A stretch of 64,000 nucleotides of DNA from Heterobilharzia americana (lineage: Eukaryota; Platyhelminthes; Trematoda; Strigeidida; Schistosomatidae): contig OX104129.1 of NCBI GenBank assembly GCA_944470555.2, positions 47,897,998 through 47,961,997 on the forward strand, read 5' to 3'. A model generated the notes under the pieces. It was not told the origin of the DNA. It saw only the letters and a list, made by a program, of their open reading frames with translations, and did no database searches. Every line of letters begins with the position of its first letter. Position 1 is the stretch's first letter. The translations under genes and the position numbers were made by a program. Shown piece by piece: positions 1-10,700 of the stretch.

Positions 1-984
1 CAAAAAAAACACCAGTGAATCCTAACTGGTGAGTTGAAAATACATAAGATCATTTAGTTGTTCGAAAGGGTTCATAGTTCATTTTAATTGATCAATTGTT
101 AGTGGTTTACTTATTACATGATAATGATATCAGGAGGAAGCTTATGACACATACACGCACATACGCATATAATTTCACGTCTTTTATATATGAAATAAGT
201 AACAAGTCGGAGTAAATTACTCACAGAATTAAAAACGTAGATATAATATGTGAAAATCCAATCGCCTAAAATGTCAACTTTTTGGTTTAAGAATGAGGCA
301 CAAAAGTGAATTATTGTCTTCATACTCAGGGTTAATTACTTCATATTTTGACTCAGTTTTAATCAGCTTAGAACTTCAGCTGTGCTTTAAAGCCTATAAG
401 TTACCTTAAGATGCTATGTTATAGTATTTCAAACTATGACTATGGGTTACAGATTTATTGTAGACACATATACATAGTCACATAGAGTTGATGAGTTGTT
501 AGCAGGACGAAACGGACCTTCGTAAATCCAATGCCAATCACAATCGGCTAATTCTGATTAATAACATTATTCGACCATTCAATTTACATTGGAATTTAGC
601 CCGTAGAATTTTTATTCATGAATTGAATCAATTACGAATATGTTCATTGTTCAATGACTTTTTGAGGTGCAAAAGGGTTACCTGCTAAAAACGGTATCCA
701 CGAAATCTGAAGATTATTGAATTGCAAGAAAGTAGAGAGTTATAGGAAGAGTCTTTGAGTTTTCGAATTTTCAGTAAATATATTTGTTTTTCCGACTATT
801 TTTTTCAATTTTGCACAGTATAAGAAAGTATCTGTTCATAGCCATCATTGGTGTTGCTGCTTCACTCAGTATAGGCAGCAAACGGACGAAAGAACGAAAT
901 CCACTCAACAACCATCGGGACATCCGTGCATTAAGCAATGAAACATACTTATTGTGTAAGAGCTAGTGATGCTGCCCACCTGCC
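1..984. other. AT-rich stretch, no gene seen
   Basis: No ORF here resembles a known family and the short open frames look random. Around 486-512 there is a TTGATGAG...GAAAC pattern reminiscent of a hammerhead core, but the first core base is wrong and the stem II pairing is weak, so it is not called. Confidence 0.5.
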
Positions 985-1072
985 CAAACCTCGATAGACG
1001 ATAAGGGGCTCGAACCCACGACCCATTGTTTGAAAGTCATTTCTTTCAACCAATGAGATACAACTCTACTGC
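985..1072 (-). repeat. tRNA-like SINE head
   Basis: Read on the minus strand, this stretch has an A-box-like CTCATTGGTTGA element followed by a good B-box, GGGTTCGAGCCCC, at tRNA-like spacing. No cloverleaf with a paired acceptor stem forms, so it is a tRNA-derived SINE promoter and not a tRNA gene. It differs from the other SINE heads in the window and no second copy was found. Confidence 0.55.
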
Positions 1073-2479
1073 GGATGTAGAAGCAGTTCAAGAATTTCTG
1101 TCATCGACATAGGGAATTAGGGTTCACTAACTGGTTTGAAGTCTGGTTTTCCCTTCTCATGACTTTCTTTGTTTATGACTGGATTCTGTCCACTTCATAA
1201 TTGTGGATCCCTAATGTATATCATTTGGCTGGGTCACAGATTTTAGCTAAAGAAATAGTTTTCAAGCAATTGCGAGTTATTTTCTTGATATTAAAGTTGC
1301 CTTTTCTATTCCACGGCTTTGAGCTGTCCAACATTTTCAATATGAATATTATGTTGTGCAGGAATTCTTATTTTAACTTATACTATTTTGAAAGTACTCC
1401 AGCAGTATTTAGTGTATCTTATCCTGTCTCTTCAATACGTTCTGGGAGAATGTAGAAAACACTTATTGGTCGTCATTTCTATCAATCAATACCTCTACTG
1501 TTTCTCTTTTGTATCTAAATACGATGAGACAGTATTTTGAGTTGCTAGTTCAGAAGTCAATGTGAAAATAATAGAGTGACTTGTGGCTACTGCTCGGAAT
1601 TCGTCAGAATATAAGTTTGTTCTCATATTGCTAGTTCATTTTAACTATCAGAGCCATAAAATAATTCTCCAGACAATAATAGTTGTACACTAATCTATAA
1701 GTTCCACTTTAAATTAGTTGTACATTTCTATTTATCGCCATTATATGTGAGGAAAAATTAACGAAATCAGTTAACAGTTTCAAACTTCCACTGCCTCTTA
1801 AATTTTTATTTAAAGGTCCTTTAAATTCAACCCTTAGTTCATCAGACAGTTTTCCCTAAAGAAGCTAGGACCAGACTTCCGTGCGAAATGTTGGAATTAT
1901 TTGATTTCAAACACTCTGTGCCTTACATAAATACAATCTATATGAACTATTTAAATCAAGGCTTCAGCTGCAGTTGGTGGTGCGATAAACTGATGCTGAC
2001 TAAAGTGGGTTGTGACCCATTTAAAACTGCGTAGGATTGTCTCAGTTATCTAACTTTTAGCCAACTTATCCGCATTTGCTGCCTAGAATACACTCTCATA
2101 AATCTTTTAGCGTGACCTACGTATTCAAGAGCCAGATAACACTATAGTATAGTTCGAGTGCTCATGGTTGAGAAATCGGTTCAATTAATGAAAGGACTGG
2201 TATTTTAACTGCAACGCACCAAATACCTCCATGTCTACAACCAATAAACTACCATTTAAAATGGCTAAATACTACCTCAGTAGTCTCATATGGTGTGAGC
2301 GAGTCCCTTTTAGTCGTTTCGTTGTAATGTGTAGGTATCCGTTCGTTGATGTCTTCCATTCTGCGTCTTCTTTACATGTGTTTCATAGTTTTAAATGTAT
2401 CCACTATTGCCATTGTGTTTTTCTCACCACAGACCAATCGAAACCCGAATTATCGGATACAAGTAGGATCCCGGTGATA
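1073..2479. other. AT-rich stretch, no gene seen
   Basis: No recognisable coding or repeat signal. The 99-codon open frame at 2231-2530 matches nothing I know. Its distal part overlaps the start of the PLE relic in a different frame, so the open frame is probably fortuitous. Confidence 0.4.
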
Positions 2480-3305
2480 CAACTTAGACTGATGGGGTAT
2501 TTATATGAGATCCATCAGGTTCCATATTGACGGACGTCTTCTAGATAAGATGCAAATTAAAAATGCAAACGGTGAAACGAGATTTCGCATCAGGTTAATT
2601 AACGATACTTTTTTGTTTGCAATGACTTACTCCATGAACCTCTTTTGTTAGAACGTCTCAATAATATACATAACAACACTGAACTACTATAGAATAGAAA
2701 ATAATAAAAAGTTCACTTTTCTGGATATAGCAACACAACGTAGGACAGATTTTATGTTACAAACGTTCATTTATCGAAAGAGCATGTGAAGTGGTACCTA
2801 CCTGAATTTTAATAGCTTTTATCCCGAACGGGCTTTAATTCAGACCCTATCTCACAGAGTTAAAATGATATACTCCAATGACAAAATGGAAAAAGAGTTG
2901 AGAATGGTTGAAAGTTACCTATAAAATAATGGATATTCATAAACATTTATCAATAGATATGGAAAAGCAGAAAATAATATATCGAAAAAGATGACAGTTA
3001 TCATAAAGCCTGTATTTATTCTCCTCAATATTAAAGATGATGATATCACAAGAAATATTAAAAGACGACTAAAGACAACACTGGCAATGAAGATTTCTGC
3101 AGCCTGGTTAATTCCTGTGTACCAAACGATGTGCTCTGTATTTAAATCAAAAGGTATGCTTCCTATGTTACCGCTAACTGTGCATATCAATTTATGTGCA
3201 GCCACTGAAGTAGCTACTTCGGAAGAAAAGAAAGAATAGTGTGTTTCAGATTGTTTTGAACACATGCCGAAGAGTCTACATGTGAAGGAAAGTAACACTT
3301 TGAAA
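2480..3305 (+). mobile_element. Penelope-like element relic (PLE-A), RT palm to GIY-YIG
   Basis: Degenerate Penelope-like retroelement coding for reverse transcriptase plus a C-terminal GIY-YIG endonuclease. In order I read: an RT motif B remnant (TDGVF then a stop, then DPSGSILTDVF; family pattern GxxMGSPxSxxLAxxF) near 2490-2545; motif C as LINDT near 2594-2608, where the family has Y/F-V/I-D-D; the strand KKFTFLDIATQRR near 2710; the thumb block with FIYRKS and GTYLNFNSFYP; the linker with NIKRRLKTT; and a GIY-YIG trace (CSH.SSYFGRKER) near 3200-3230. The last part corresponds to the open frame 2991-3239, after which the frame shifts. At least three frameshifts and several stops, plus D to N in the catalytic pair, show it is dead. 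A near-identical partial copy lies at 28746-29110. Confidence 0.8.
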
Positions 3306-3323
3306 ATAAGTATATAACTTCGG

Positions 3324-3382
3324 CACTGTGGTAGAATTTAATTCCATATTAGATTGATTTATTTGATTTATAACACACAGTG
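3324..3382 (+). repeat. 59-bp core with CACTGTG/CACAGTG ends (copy 1)
   Basis: The sequence starts CACTGTGGTAGAATTTAATT and ends with CACACAGTG, so its first and last 7 bases are reverse complements. It lies exactly between the 3' end of the plus-strand PLE-A relic and the 3' end of the minus-strand PLE-B relic. Same-length copies lie at 28653-28711, 29137-29195 and, inverted, 23215-23273. Similarity continues outside the core by about 18 bp on the left and about 10 bp on the right. Confidence 0.75.
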
Positions 3383-3484
3383 ATACAGCATTATTTACCG
3401 AATGACATTTTGAGCACTAATTATCGCTCATAATAACATCAATGGAATCACACTAGCTTTTACATCTCATTTCTATAGTCCTGT

Positions 3485-3893
3485 CACCTCATATTCTTTG
3501 TTTGTATTGGTAGTAAATCTTTCCATATCTCTGGCATAGGTAATGCATCATTTCTGTTGCATGTGTTGCGTGTTGATTCGATGAACAAAGACTCAGTAAT
3601 CAACCTCTCTCTCCATCGAATTATATTGGACCTGAGTAGAGTGGTTTTATCCCACCCATTCTATTGTGTGATTGTGTGTTAATGCATGCATTACAATAGC
3701 CGAGATTTTTCTCGATTTTTGGTTCTGTCATTGTATATTTAGCTAAATTCTTGTGTTCGGCTATTCTAACTGACCCTGACCGGTTAGTTTGACCTATGTA
3801 CTTGACCTCACAGTCATAAAATGGAATTTGATGGATTATATTATTTTGCTTAGTTGGTTCTATCGGATCTTTAAGCCAGCGGACAAAACTTAC
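3485..3893 (-). mobile_element. Penelope-like element relic (PLE-B), GIY-YIG C-terminus
   Basis: On the minus strand a frame reads VRWLKDPIEPTKQNN, then IHQIPFYDCEVKYIGQTNR, then GSVRIAEHKNL. This is the typical C-terminus of a Penelope-like polymerase: a cysteine-containing linker followed by GIY-YIG (here YIGQT with the downstream R..EHK helix). After a frameshift, traces such as HNHTIEW and ALPMPEIWKDLL continue to about 3490. It breaks off abruptly at 3893, whereas the homologous copy at 29330-30272 continues into the RT thumb. It belongs to a different PLE family from the adjacent plus-strand relic. Confidence 0.8.
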
Positions 3894-4224
3894 TTATCAT
3901 ATATAAATCTTACAATGTCAAGTTCCTTTATATTCTGATCGCTAATCCTGGTGTTCTTTTTCATTCGAGAGACTTCCATCGAGTCGTGTACGTAATTGTG
4001 ACAATTATTACCATCTATTTACCTTCCGTGGATTTTGCGTTATAATTTACGAATACGCTATGAACATCTCTGTTTTAATCACTGACCGATTCATTTAGTG
4101 AGTGGTCACTGTCGAACTCTTCAGTCAGCTGGCCATTCTGTGGAGGTTACTTTTTAAATTGACCTCATCATTGTTTTATGAATCTTCCTCGTCAATTGTA
4201 CTTCGAGAAAAGGGACTATAGATC

Positions 4225-4545
4225 AGATTTATGTTAGCTGCTTGCAGCAATCGCTAGGAAGCCCTTGACCTAGGTTTCGAGCTTGTTGGCACTTGTCAGC
4301 AAGGCGCACCTGCAACCTAGACAGAACTGATGTCTCACTTGAGACTCCAACCCGTGTCACCCAGTGTTGTAGTCAGCGTGCTTACCACTGAGCCATCCGG
4401 TACGAGATTCGCTTGCTGTAGGACTGGATTACATGTATTGATTGGTCACGGAAGTGCAACCAATTCCATGTTGTCTAGTCCTGAGTGCAAACCGAATCCT
4501 ATCGATCATATTTACAATGTGGCCACCAAGCTGGGAGGCTCACCA
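4225..4545 (-). mobile_element. tRNA-related SINE (family D), near full length
   Basis: Read on the minus strand: a 5' module starting GGTGAGCCTCCCAGCTTGG near 4545 and ending near 4405, a tRNA-like promoter with A-box GGCTCAGTGGTAAGC and B-box-like GGGTTGGAGTC around 4395-4330, then a tail containing GCGCCTTGCTGACAAGTGCC. Length is about 320 bp. The same order occurs on the plus strand at 53441-53757. The open frames overlapping it are repeat shadows and not genes. Confidence 0.7.
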
Positions 4546-4554
4546 TCGCCTCCC

Positions 4555-4830
4555 GAATAGCTCAGTGGTAAAGTCGCTGACTACAACACGGTGACGTGGT
4601 TTCGAATCTCAGGCAGGACATCACTTCCATCGAGGCTGCAGATACGCCTTGCTGACGAGTACTGAAAAGCACAAAACCTAGGTCTAGGGCTTGCTGCCAG
4701 TTGCCTTCACCCAACTAACATCTACTAATGTGCACTGCGAGGCTGAGCCTCCTAGCTTGGTGGCTACATTGCAAATATGGTCGGTAGGATTCGGTTTGCA
4801 CTCAGGATTAAACAACATGAAATTTTTTGC
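4555..4830 (+). mobile_element. tRNA-related SINE (family D), rearranged copy
   Basis: Plus-strand tRNA-like head with A-box ATAGCTCAGTGGTAAAG and B-box GGTTTCGAATC (about 4563-4612), followed by the tail with CGCCTTGCTGACGAGTACTG, then at 4735-4830 another 5' module of the same family (GAGCCTCCTAGCTTGGTGGC and onward). It faces the minus-strand copy at 4225-4545 head to head and could form a long hairpin with it. Confidence 0.7.
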
Positions 4831-5290
4831 ACTTCTGTGACAAAACAATACATATAGGTCTAATTTATACTTCAAGAGTGAACTTGATTTCTGATTGGCA
4901 GCTGTTAACTACATTCAGTGAATAATTCAGATCATGTATTTTATCGCGTCTGATAAAAATATCAATTGAGAAAAGAGCTTCCAGCCCTGAAAAAAGAAAT
5001 AAATCTTTATAAGACTATTGTTTACAAACATCGTCTGCTATTCTTTGTTTAATGCGTATCCAGGCTTCCTTCACTTAGCAATATCGGTAGACCTCAGTAG
5101 ACACTAAATACCGCGTGATTCAACCAATATTTGTTTACTTGTTAATTTATTTCCCTCTCTATAAGTTGATTACTTGATGATGGATTTGACGCATGCACAT
5201 CTACTCTACGCTTGCTTTCTCTTCTTAGCTTGTCAAATGTTCACATGTTATGAACAGTAATATTAATCGTGAAATTACTTTCCCAGATTG
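4831..5290. other. AT-rich stretch, no gene seen
   Basis: No recognisable coding or repeat signal between the two SINE clusters. Confidence 0.5.
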
Positions 5291-5472
5291 GTATTCATCA
5301 TGGACTGACATCAGTTGGAGAAACACTGGAGACTGAGGAGCATTGGACAGCTGTCTCGGTCTAGTATGGGACTCCTCAGCAGTGCACACCCATAACCCCT
5401 TCAGCGACTGAATCCAGGACCTTCAGGTCCGACGGCCAGCACGTTATCATTGAACCACCAGTTCGGAATCCA
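5291..5472 (-). mobile_element. Hammerhead SINE, subfamily 2
   Basis: Minus-strand SINE-like retroposon. From its 5' side (high coordinate) it has a tRNA-like promoter (A-box-like trace, then B-box CTGGATTCAGTC), a hammerhead ribozyme relic at 5344-5390 (GCTGAGGAGTCCCATACTAG, then CCGAGAC where the core needs GAAAC), and a conserved tail ending in GTCAGTCCATGATGAATACC. Hammerhead-bearing retroposons are known from schistosomes (Sm-alpha). This subfamily differs in stem sequences from the one at 22 and 49 kb. The core is mutated (GAAAC to GAGAC), so cleavage is unlikely. Confidence 0.75.
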
Positions 5473-5519
5473 GTTCATAATATAGCACTATCTCCATCCA
5501 ATGGTGTCGTTGAGTAACT

Positions 5520-5605
5520 GTCTGCACCTCCAACATGGCTGACTTCGATGCTTCTCCAACTTATATCAAACCATGATGAGTGCCAACTTAAAATAAATAA
5601 ATAAG
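5520..5605 (+). repeat. Hammerhead SINE 3' tail fragment
   Basis: Plus-strand tail of the same family (TTCTCCAACTTATATCAAACC, then ATGATGAGTGCC, then AAATAAATAAATAAG). It faces the minus-strand copy just upstream; the two together are an inverted pair. Confidence 0.55.
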
Positions 5606-7550
5606 TAAATTCCCACAAATCTCTAAACTGACATCACTTTTCAGCTACTGTTCACATACTGCCTTACTTGACAGATTTAGCATGGGTGTCAGTGTGAGGG
5701 AATTTCACAGGAAATTATAAAGTCGGCTGGCAAGCATCATGAACACTATTTTCCAGCCTGAATCTGATATATAACATGTAGATAAATCATTAGATTCTAA
5801 TTTGAACAAAGTTTTGTTTATTATTCTGTTATATGTATATTGTTCTGCAGTAGGCTAAGCATGTATCACACATAATTTATAAGTATTTCAAGTCTAGTGC
5901 AAAATTAGCATTCCCTTATGAATCACACCGTTGATTTATGCAAAGAAAAATAAACAGGAACTTGTTACGCATCGTTTTTTTATCGATACTTGATCCCTTA
6001 GATGGTGCATACATACACATTTAGTACAGTGGGACGTCAAAGACACGAGGTTTACACGAGTATTTTAAGGAACTGAAGTATAGGGGAGTAAAGCCTGAAG
6101 GCTGTAATTGCTCAATACTTACAGGAAATGATGCACGGATTTATCTTGAGTGTTTGTTTAAAATCAACGTTGATCACTATGATTTCACACTACTTTAACT
6201 TTTCAAAAGGCATGTTACTTCAGAGGTCAAAAGTTGATATGTGTATTCATAGAGTCGGTGATTCAGCTACTTTTCTCACTGACTTTTTGACTTATCAGCC
6301 TTTTTACGCATTGGATCAGATTAATGGGTTTCATTTCCCGATTCTCTCTGAACTATTGACGTTCAGGCAGCCAGGTAGTAATACAGCCCTTACACAATAG
6401 GCATAATTCACTACCGAGTAAATTTATCACTAGGTAGCCGTTCAGTTCTATTTCATTTACTTTGATAGGATCACCTACTAAATTATTTGACCACCATCAC
6501 TTCCTCTTTTGATTAATTAACTCAAAATGTTGTCTTCCGTATCCATTCTTCATATGCTCCACTTTTTCCATAGCCAGATTATTAAATCACTTATATTTTC
6601 CAACATACCAAGAATACCATGACAATTAATTTCTAAATATCTTGAAGTCATTTCATCTATATGCATTCCCAGTTTCAACCGTTGAAAAGGACATGTCATT
6701 CTTTTATGAACAAGTTGTTTGGTATTTATGAAGTTAGAAAGTTTCACTCTTCTGTGACAGCGGTACATGGTCACATATTTGGAAGTAGCTGAAGCTGGAT
6801 TTCAAAGTTAAACCCACTGATCAACAGTTAAATGCGTCGTCCAGTGAGTTACATTTTTTGCGCCGTGAACCTCTAATGAATCTAGTACTAAAAACTGCAT
6901 TTGAGCTATTGTGTACATAATGTCTAACGATGAAAACTTCATAACTAAACTATCCGGCTAAGAGATGCAGAAACCGTCGACGATATCTAAATTATACGTT
7001 TTGTGTATCAGTTAGCTATGTTTCTCCCATCACTGCATTTGAGTTTACCATTTCACGATGAAGTTAGAGAATTTTAATCAATTTGCAACAATACTGAAAA
7101 GCATGAAAATAAAAAAGAATTTACTTGACCAAAATCATTTGGATCTGGTTTAACTACTTATAAGTAGTGTATCGTAATTTCCCGAAATCTCATGACATAT
7201 AAGCTCATTGATCAGTGAAGTGAAGGTCCTGGTTAATGTATGGTAGTAAAGCGATTATTAGCTTTTCAATCTACATGATGTTTGCGTGTATGAAATTAAA
7301 TACTGGGTGAATCTCTACCATATGCCGTAAATTGTTAGAAAAGCAGATTGTTGATTTCGATAAACTGTTTATTTGTTTACTCATTACAATAGTTGCTTTC
7401 ATCGGCTTCGGATTTTATGACTAAACTGAGCACTACCTCATACTGACTACTTCGTTCAGAAAAAGTGACTTTCGAAAGCGATTATTGAACTCTTGGGAGT
7501 TGGTTGAAAATCAGGACTTGTCAGAAATTACTATGGAAATACAACTTAAA
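5606..7550. other. AT-rich stretch, no gene seen
   Basis: Open frames at 6128-6400 (+) and 6550-6774 (-) match no family that I recognise, lack convincing splice context and look random. Nothing else was seen. Confidence 0.4.
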
Positions 7551-7595
7551 ACAGTGGTAGAATGCAATTCTAAATAATATTCGTTTGTTCGATCT
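7551..7595 (+). repeat. Partial copy of the 59-bp CACTGTG core
   Basis: ACAGTGGTAGAATGCAATTC and the following bases track the copy at 23215-23273 (inverse orientation) through the ATTTGTTTATTTGAT-like middle, then the match stops and PLE coding sequence begins at once. The right-hand CACAGTG arm is missing. Confidence 0.55.
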
Positions 7596-8455
7596 AGACA
7601 TCCTTCAATCAACTTCACAATGGGAGATAGGAAAAATGAGAGTACCCTATTTCTTGACGTTTTGTTGGCAAGAGATTTAGATGGAACTCTGAAACGAAGT
7701 GTATATAGAAATCCAACATCGACAGGTCAATACACGCACTTCCTTAGCGTTGTACCCCTCCAATACAAAAGGAACCGGGTGAAATGCCTAGCACACCGCC
7801 CCACAGCTATTAGCTCAACTGATGCTATAGAGGAAGAGTTCGCTACTATCCGTGACCTACTTAGTAGGAATGGCTATCCAGTCAAGTTTGTAGCTAAGCA
7901 TACGAATGTTACGAAGGTTAAGACAAGAACGCCAACAGTTCCTAAGAAGCAATTCTTCTTGAAGCTGAAATTTAAAAGTGACATTGCCAATGAGATCATC
8001 ACACAGCGCATAAAAAGAGTCTTGCAGGAGGCATTCCTAGCCACTAAGTTATGTCCCATATTCTACAACCGTGCGATTTTAGGCACAAGTAATAAAGACA
8101 AACTGCCTGATTCTACCACTTTTATATGCATTTATCAGTTCAACTGCTCCTGTGGGCTAGTTACATTGGGCGTACAATGAGGCAGGTCAGTTGTCGAATT
8201 TCTGAGCACCACCCATCATGGTTGAGCAAGGGACAATTTAGAACAATAATAAGCTCCAAACTTGCACACGTAGTTGACACAGGACATCAAGTTGATACTG
8301 GAAAGGCTTTCAAAATCCTTCATCAGATTCCAATTAATTTACCACATGGATTACGCACTCGGTTTCTTCATATAGCAGGGGCGACTGCAATCCACTTTTA
8401 CAAACCTGACCTTTGTATTCAAAAGAAGTTTGTTCGACCACTTTCATCACCGTGA
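7596..8455 (+). mobile_element. Penelope-like element relic, RT thumb plus GIY-YIG
   Basis: The best preserved PLE fragment of the window. An open frame from 7620 to 8180 begins in the RT region that follows the palm (HPSINFT, STLFLDVLLARDLDG), continues through the thumb (SVYRNPTSTGQYTHF, VPLQYKRNRVKCLAHR) and the linker (TQRIKRVLQEAF), and reaches CIYQFNCSCG, the start of GIY-YIG. One missing base near 8155 shifts the frame. The domain then continues at 8126-8455 as ASYIGRTMRQVSCRISEHHP and ends with LHIAGATAIHFYKPDLCIQK and a stop at 8453-8455. The RT fingers and palm are lost, so this is a 5'-truncated copy with one visible frameshift. The preserved R..EH motif and YIG core show the nuclease fold was recently intact. 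Confidence 0.88.
7620..8180 (+). pseudogene. PLE polymerase fragment (frameshifted ORF)
   Basis: This is the 186-codon open frame inside the PLE above. The first ATG lies within the domain, so it is not an authentic start. The natural protein would be several hundred residues longer at the N-terminus. The frame ends only because of a 1-bp deletion in the GIY-YIG region. Confidence 0.8.
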
Positions 8456-8761
8456 CCGTCAACATGATGTAACGTCTAGTATTGCTTTGTACACCTCTTG
8501 TTTTTGTCATTATTCGTTTGTTTCCTTATTATTCCGTAATAATCTATTGTTTATGACTGAGCACTCATAGAAAAGCATCACTCCATCTACCTAAGAATAA
8601 ACTGCTTCATATTTCCAATTTTAATTGTATCTTAATTTCTAAAACATCATCTTCATGACTTACTTAAAATTCATGATTATTGTTCACCAACCCCCTACCA
8701 CTTGATTGGTATTTCGATTGAATTGTAAAACTACATATTATTTAGAGCCCGAGACGGAGAC
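8456..8761. other. PLE 3' flank, no gene
   Basis: T-rich sequence after the PLE stop codon, probably its 3' untranslated region at least in part. The element end cannot be placed. Confidence 0.4.
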
Positions 8762-9025
8762 CTAATTGAAAAGAAATGTATTTCTTTGCTCAATCAGTCT
8801 ATTTTCTAAATATCTAAATGGCAGTATTGAATGTACTAGATCGAAATGATTCAATATTGCGATCATTGATCCGGTTGCTACTACTTTCATTTGCTGATAT
8901 AATTTGTGCTTAAAACTGTACACATTAGCAGTCAAACATAACTTTACCCCTAACATGGTCTTTTCATCCGATATTCTATATAGAGACGTGGGCTTGGTAT
9001 CATTTCTGACTGCCTCCATGGCCAT
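8762..9025 (-). mobile_element. Penelope-like RT fragment
   Basis: The minus-strand open frame contains MAMEAVRN, then MLGVKLCLTANVYSFKHKLY, then QQMKVVATGS. This aligns by eye with the PLE RT segment that runs from the helix after motif A (xALEAVRNQL, DIMxLVKLCL, YFxFQxQxYxQ) to motif B (EGVAMGSP). The glycine-serine of motif B is present but the M and P are changed. A homologous segment occurs on the plus strand at 9556-9790. The remaining residues up to the stop are not recognisable. Confidence 0.6.
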
Positions 9026-9555
9026 GCTGATTTTTTAAATACATGGCATGCTTTCTACAGCATAAATGAACATTTTCCATTGTTTTCGATACATTGATCT
9101 TAGTTCTAATTCGTAGGTGTTGGTTCGTTCATAGTCTAACGTTACACAGTAGGGGTAACAAGTATTCAGATGGTTGAAATGTCAGAGGACCTCTGTAGTC
9201 ATTTGTTGACAAGATTTTTTATGGTTAATTGATTTTCCTAGTTCCCAAAGCCATCCGGGATTATTGGTATTGCACAGTAGATTTTCATAGACGTTGAATC
9301 AATGAAGAAACTAAACTGCAGAAATTGTGGATATCCATTACAGAAAACCTAGGAAGTAGGATCGCCTGCTTCAAAAAAGTCCAGAAATATTTTAGTTAAA
9401 CAGTTTTGAGAATAAACAAATAAATTGTTCCCTCATATTAAGAATTTAACATGAAAGAAACCAGTTAAATGAAAGATATTGCGCTGAGAAGGATGCAATA
9501 GCGTATAATATATCGTCATTAACCGATCGAACATAGTCTCTCTTTAAAATAGGTC

Positions 9556-9790
9556 AACTTAACATGAATTGAGAATCGGGGCGATTAAAAAATAGTTTGG
9601 TGTTGATTCTGCTCATTTGCGTATCTAGAATGCAGGAAGAGATCATATTGGGGGTACAGTTATGTCTGACTAGTTTCAAACACAAGATATACCAGCAAAT
9701 GGAAGTGGTAGCAACTAAATCACCGACATTCACGACTATGGCAGAAATATTTGTGGATGACTGAGAGCACATGGTTTCAGTGACACTTAT
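9556..9790 (+). mobile_element. Penelope-like RT fragment, inverted partner
   Basis: The plus-strand frame reads EEIILGVQLCLTS, FKHKIYQQMEVVATKSP and TMAEIFVDD followed by a stop. It is the same RT segment as the minus-strand copy at 8762-9025 and shows motif B as VATKSP. The two copies diverge head to head from the stretch 9026-9555. Both are decayed. Confidence 0.6.
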
Positions 9791-10500
9791 TCCTACCCCG
9801 GGAGTATTTTCGATGACAAATTGATGGTGCTGACATCAGAACATAGCAGTGGTTCTACACACACACACATACGCACACAAGAATAATGCATATTGGCTAT
9901 GCTGGGTTACAAAGTAAAACGGGAAAGATAAAGTGATTCGCACTGACCTGTTGACAAAATGTTGACTAATATCAGTAGATATCTGGACTTCAGATCAATT
10001 TAGACAGAGCAGATTTACCGAATGATATACTCGTCATTTAAATGGATAACTATACTTTGGTTTTCAGGAGAGAATGGAACACGCATTTAGGCTTTTTAAA
10101 ACCAGAACGGTGTACAATCTCATACTATGCTGCAATCACATGGATGCTTTCACCCCGGTGGACCAGATCCAGCCGAATTTTTGATCAATTAAGCTCTAAA
10201 TCTAATTAGTAAATGAAAGGCTAAAAAGGAAATATTTAGTAGAAAAACTCCTGCTTAGAGATTATACATCTCCTGCACAAAGGTGAATTATTTACATCGA
10301 CAGTTTTGAAACCGTGCTGCTTTTGACCAGATACAAATTTTGTTTTTCTGCTAACGAGAAATGTATTCTTGTCGGATCGTCAGATGGGCAGAACAGATGG
10401 ACACCCTTATCAATATTCAGCGTCCAATACTCAAAGCTATTCTTTTTTACCATTTAGCTCCATGTGACTAAACCATTGAAACTAATCTGCGCTGGTTTCA
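9791..10500. other. AT-rich stretch with a short AC-rich tract
   Basis: A short imperfect (AC)n run sits at about 9856-9880. Nothing else is recognised. Confidence 0.5.
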
Positions 10501-10700
10501 ATCATTTTGGTGACTAGCAGTGGCGTCTAAGAATCACGTTTTGTCCTTCTTTGGACTCCTCAGATGGATGTACCTGCACCCTAGTGAGTGACGTTGTCCC
10601 TAGCAACACTCTGACCCCGTATCATTCTCTCCAAACGCTGAAGCGTTATGCATTCCGGAACGAGAGCCACCTCTTGTGAGACGGGTATCCATTTCTGTTT
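10501..10700 (-). mobile_element. Hammerhead SINE, subfamily 1 (Sm-alpha-like)
   Basis: On the minus strand the hammerhead relic at 10510-10575 reads CTGAGGAGTCCAAAGAAGGAC followed by AAAAC in place of GAAAC, and continues into the subfamily-1 tail with CTTAGACGCCACTGCTAGTC. Upstream is a decayed tRNA-like region. The core G is mutated, so the ribozyme is probably inactive. Confidence 0.7.

Noticed and set aside
481..515. Hammerhead-like TTGATGAG...GACGAAACGG
   Set aside because: The first core base is U where C is needed, stem II pairs poorly, and no SINE head or tail surrounds it.
2915..3298. Minus-strand ORF of 127 codons, also present at 28746-29111, with apparent hydrophobic segments
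   Set aside because: Conservation between the two copies comes from the duplicated PLE-A block. The plus strand carries the PLE signature, so this is its antisense shadow.
3324..3382. Hammerhead ribozyme in a PLE terminal repeat
   Set aside because: PLEs of some animals carry hammerheads there, but neither CUGANGA nor GAAAC is found in this unit on either strand.
4555..4625. Candidate tRNA gene on the plus strand
   Set aside because: Same reason: promoter boxes within a repeated SINE, no full cloverleaf.
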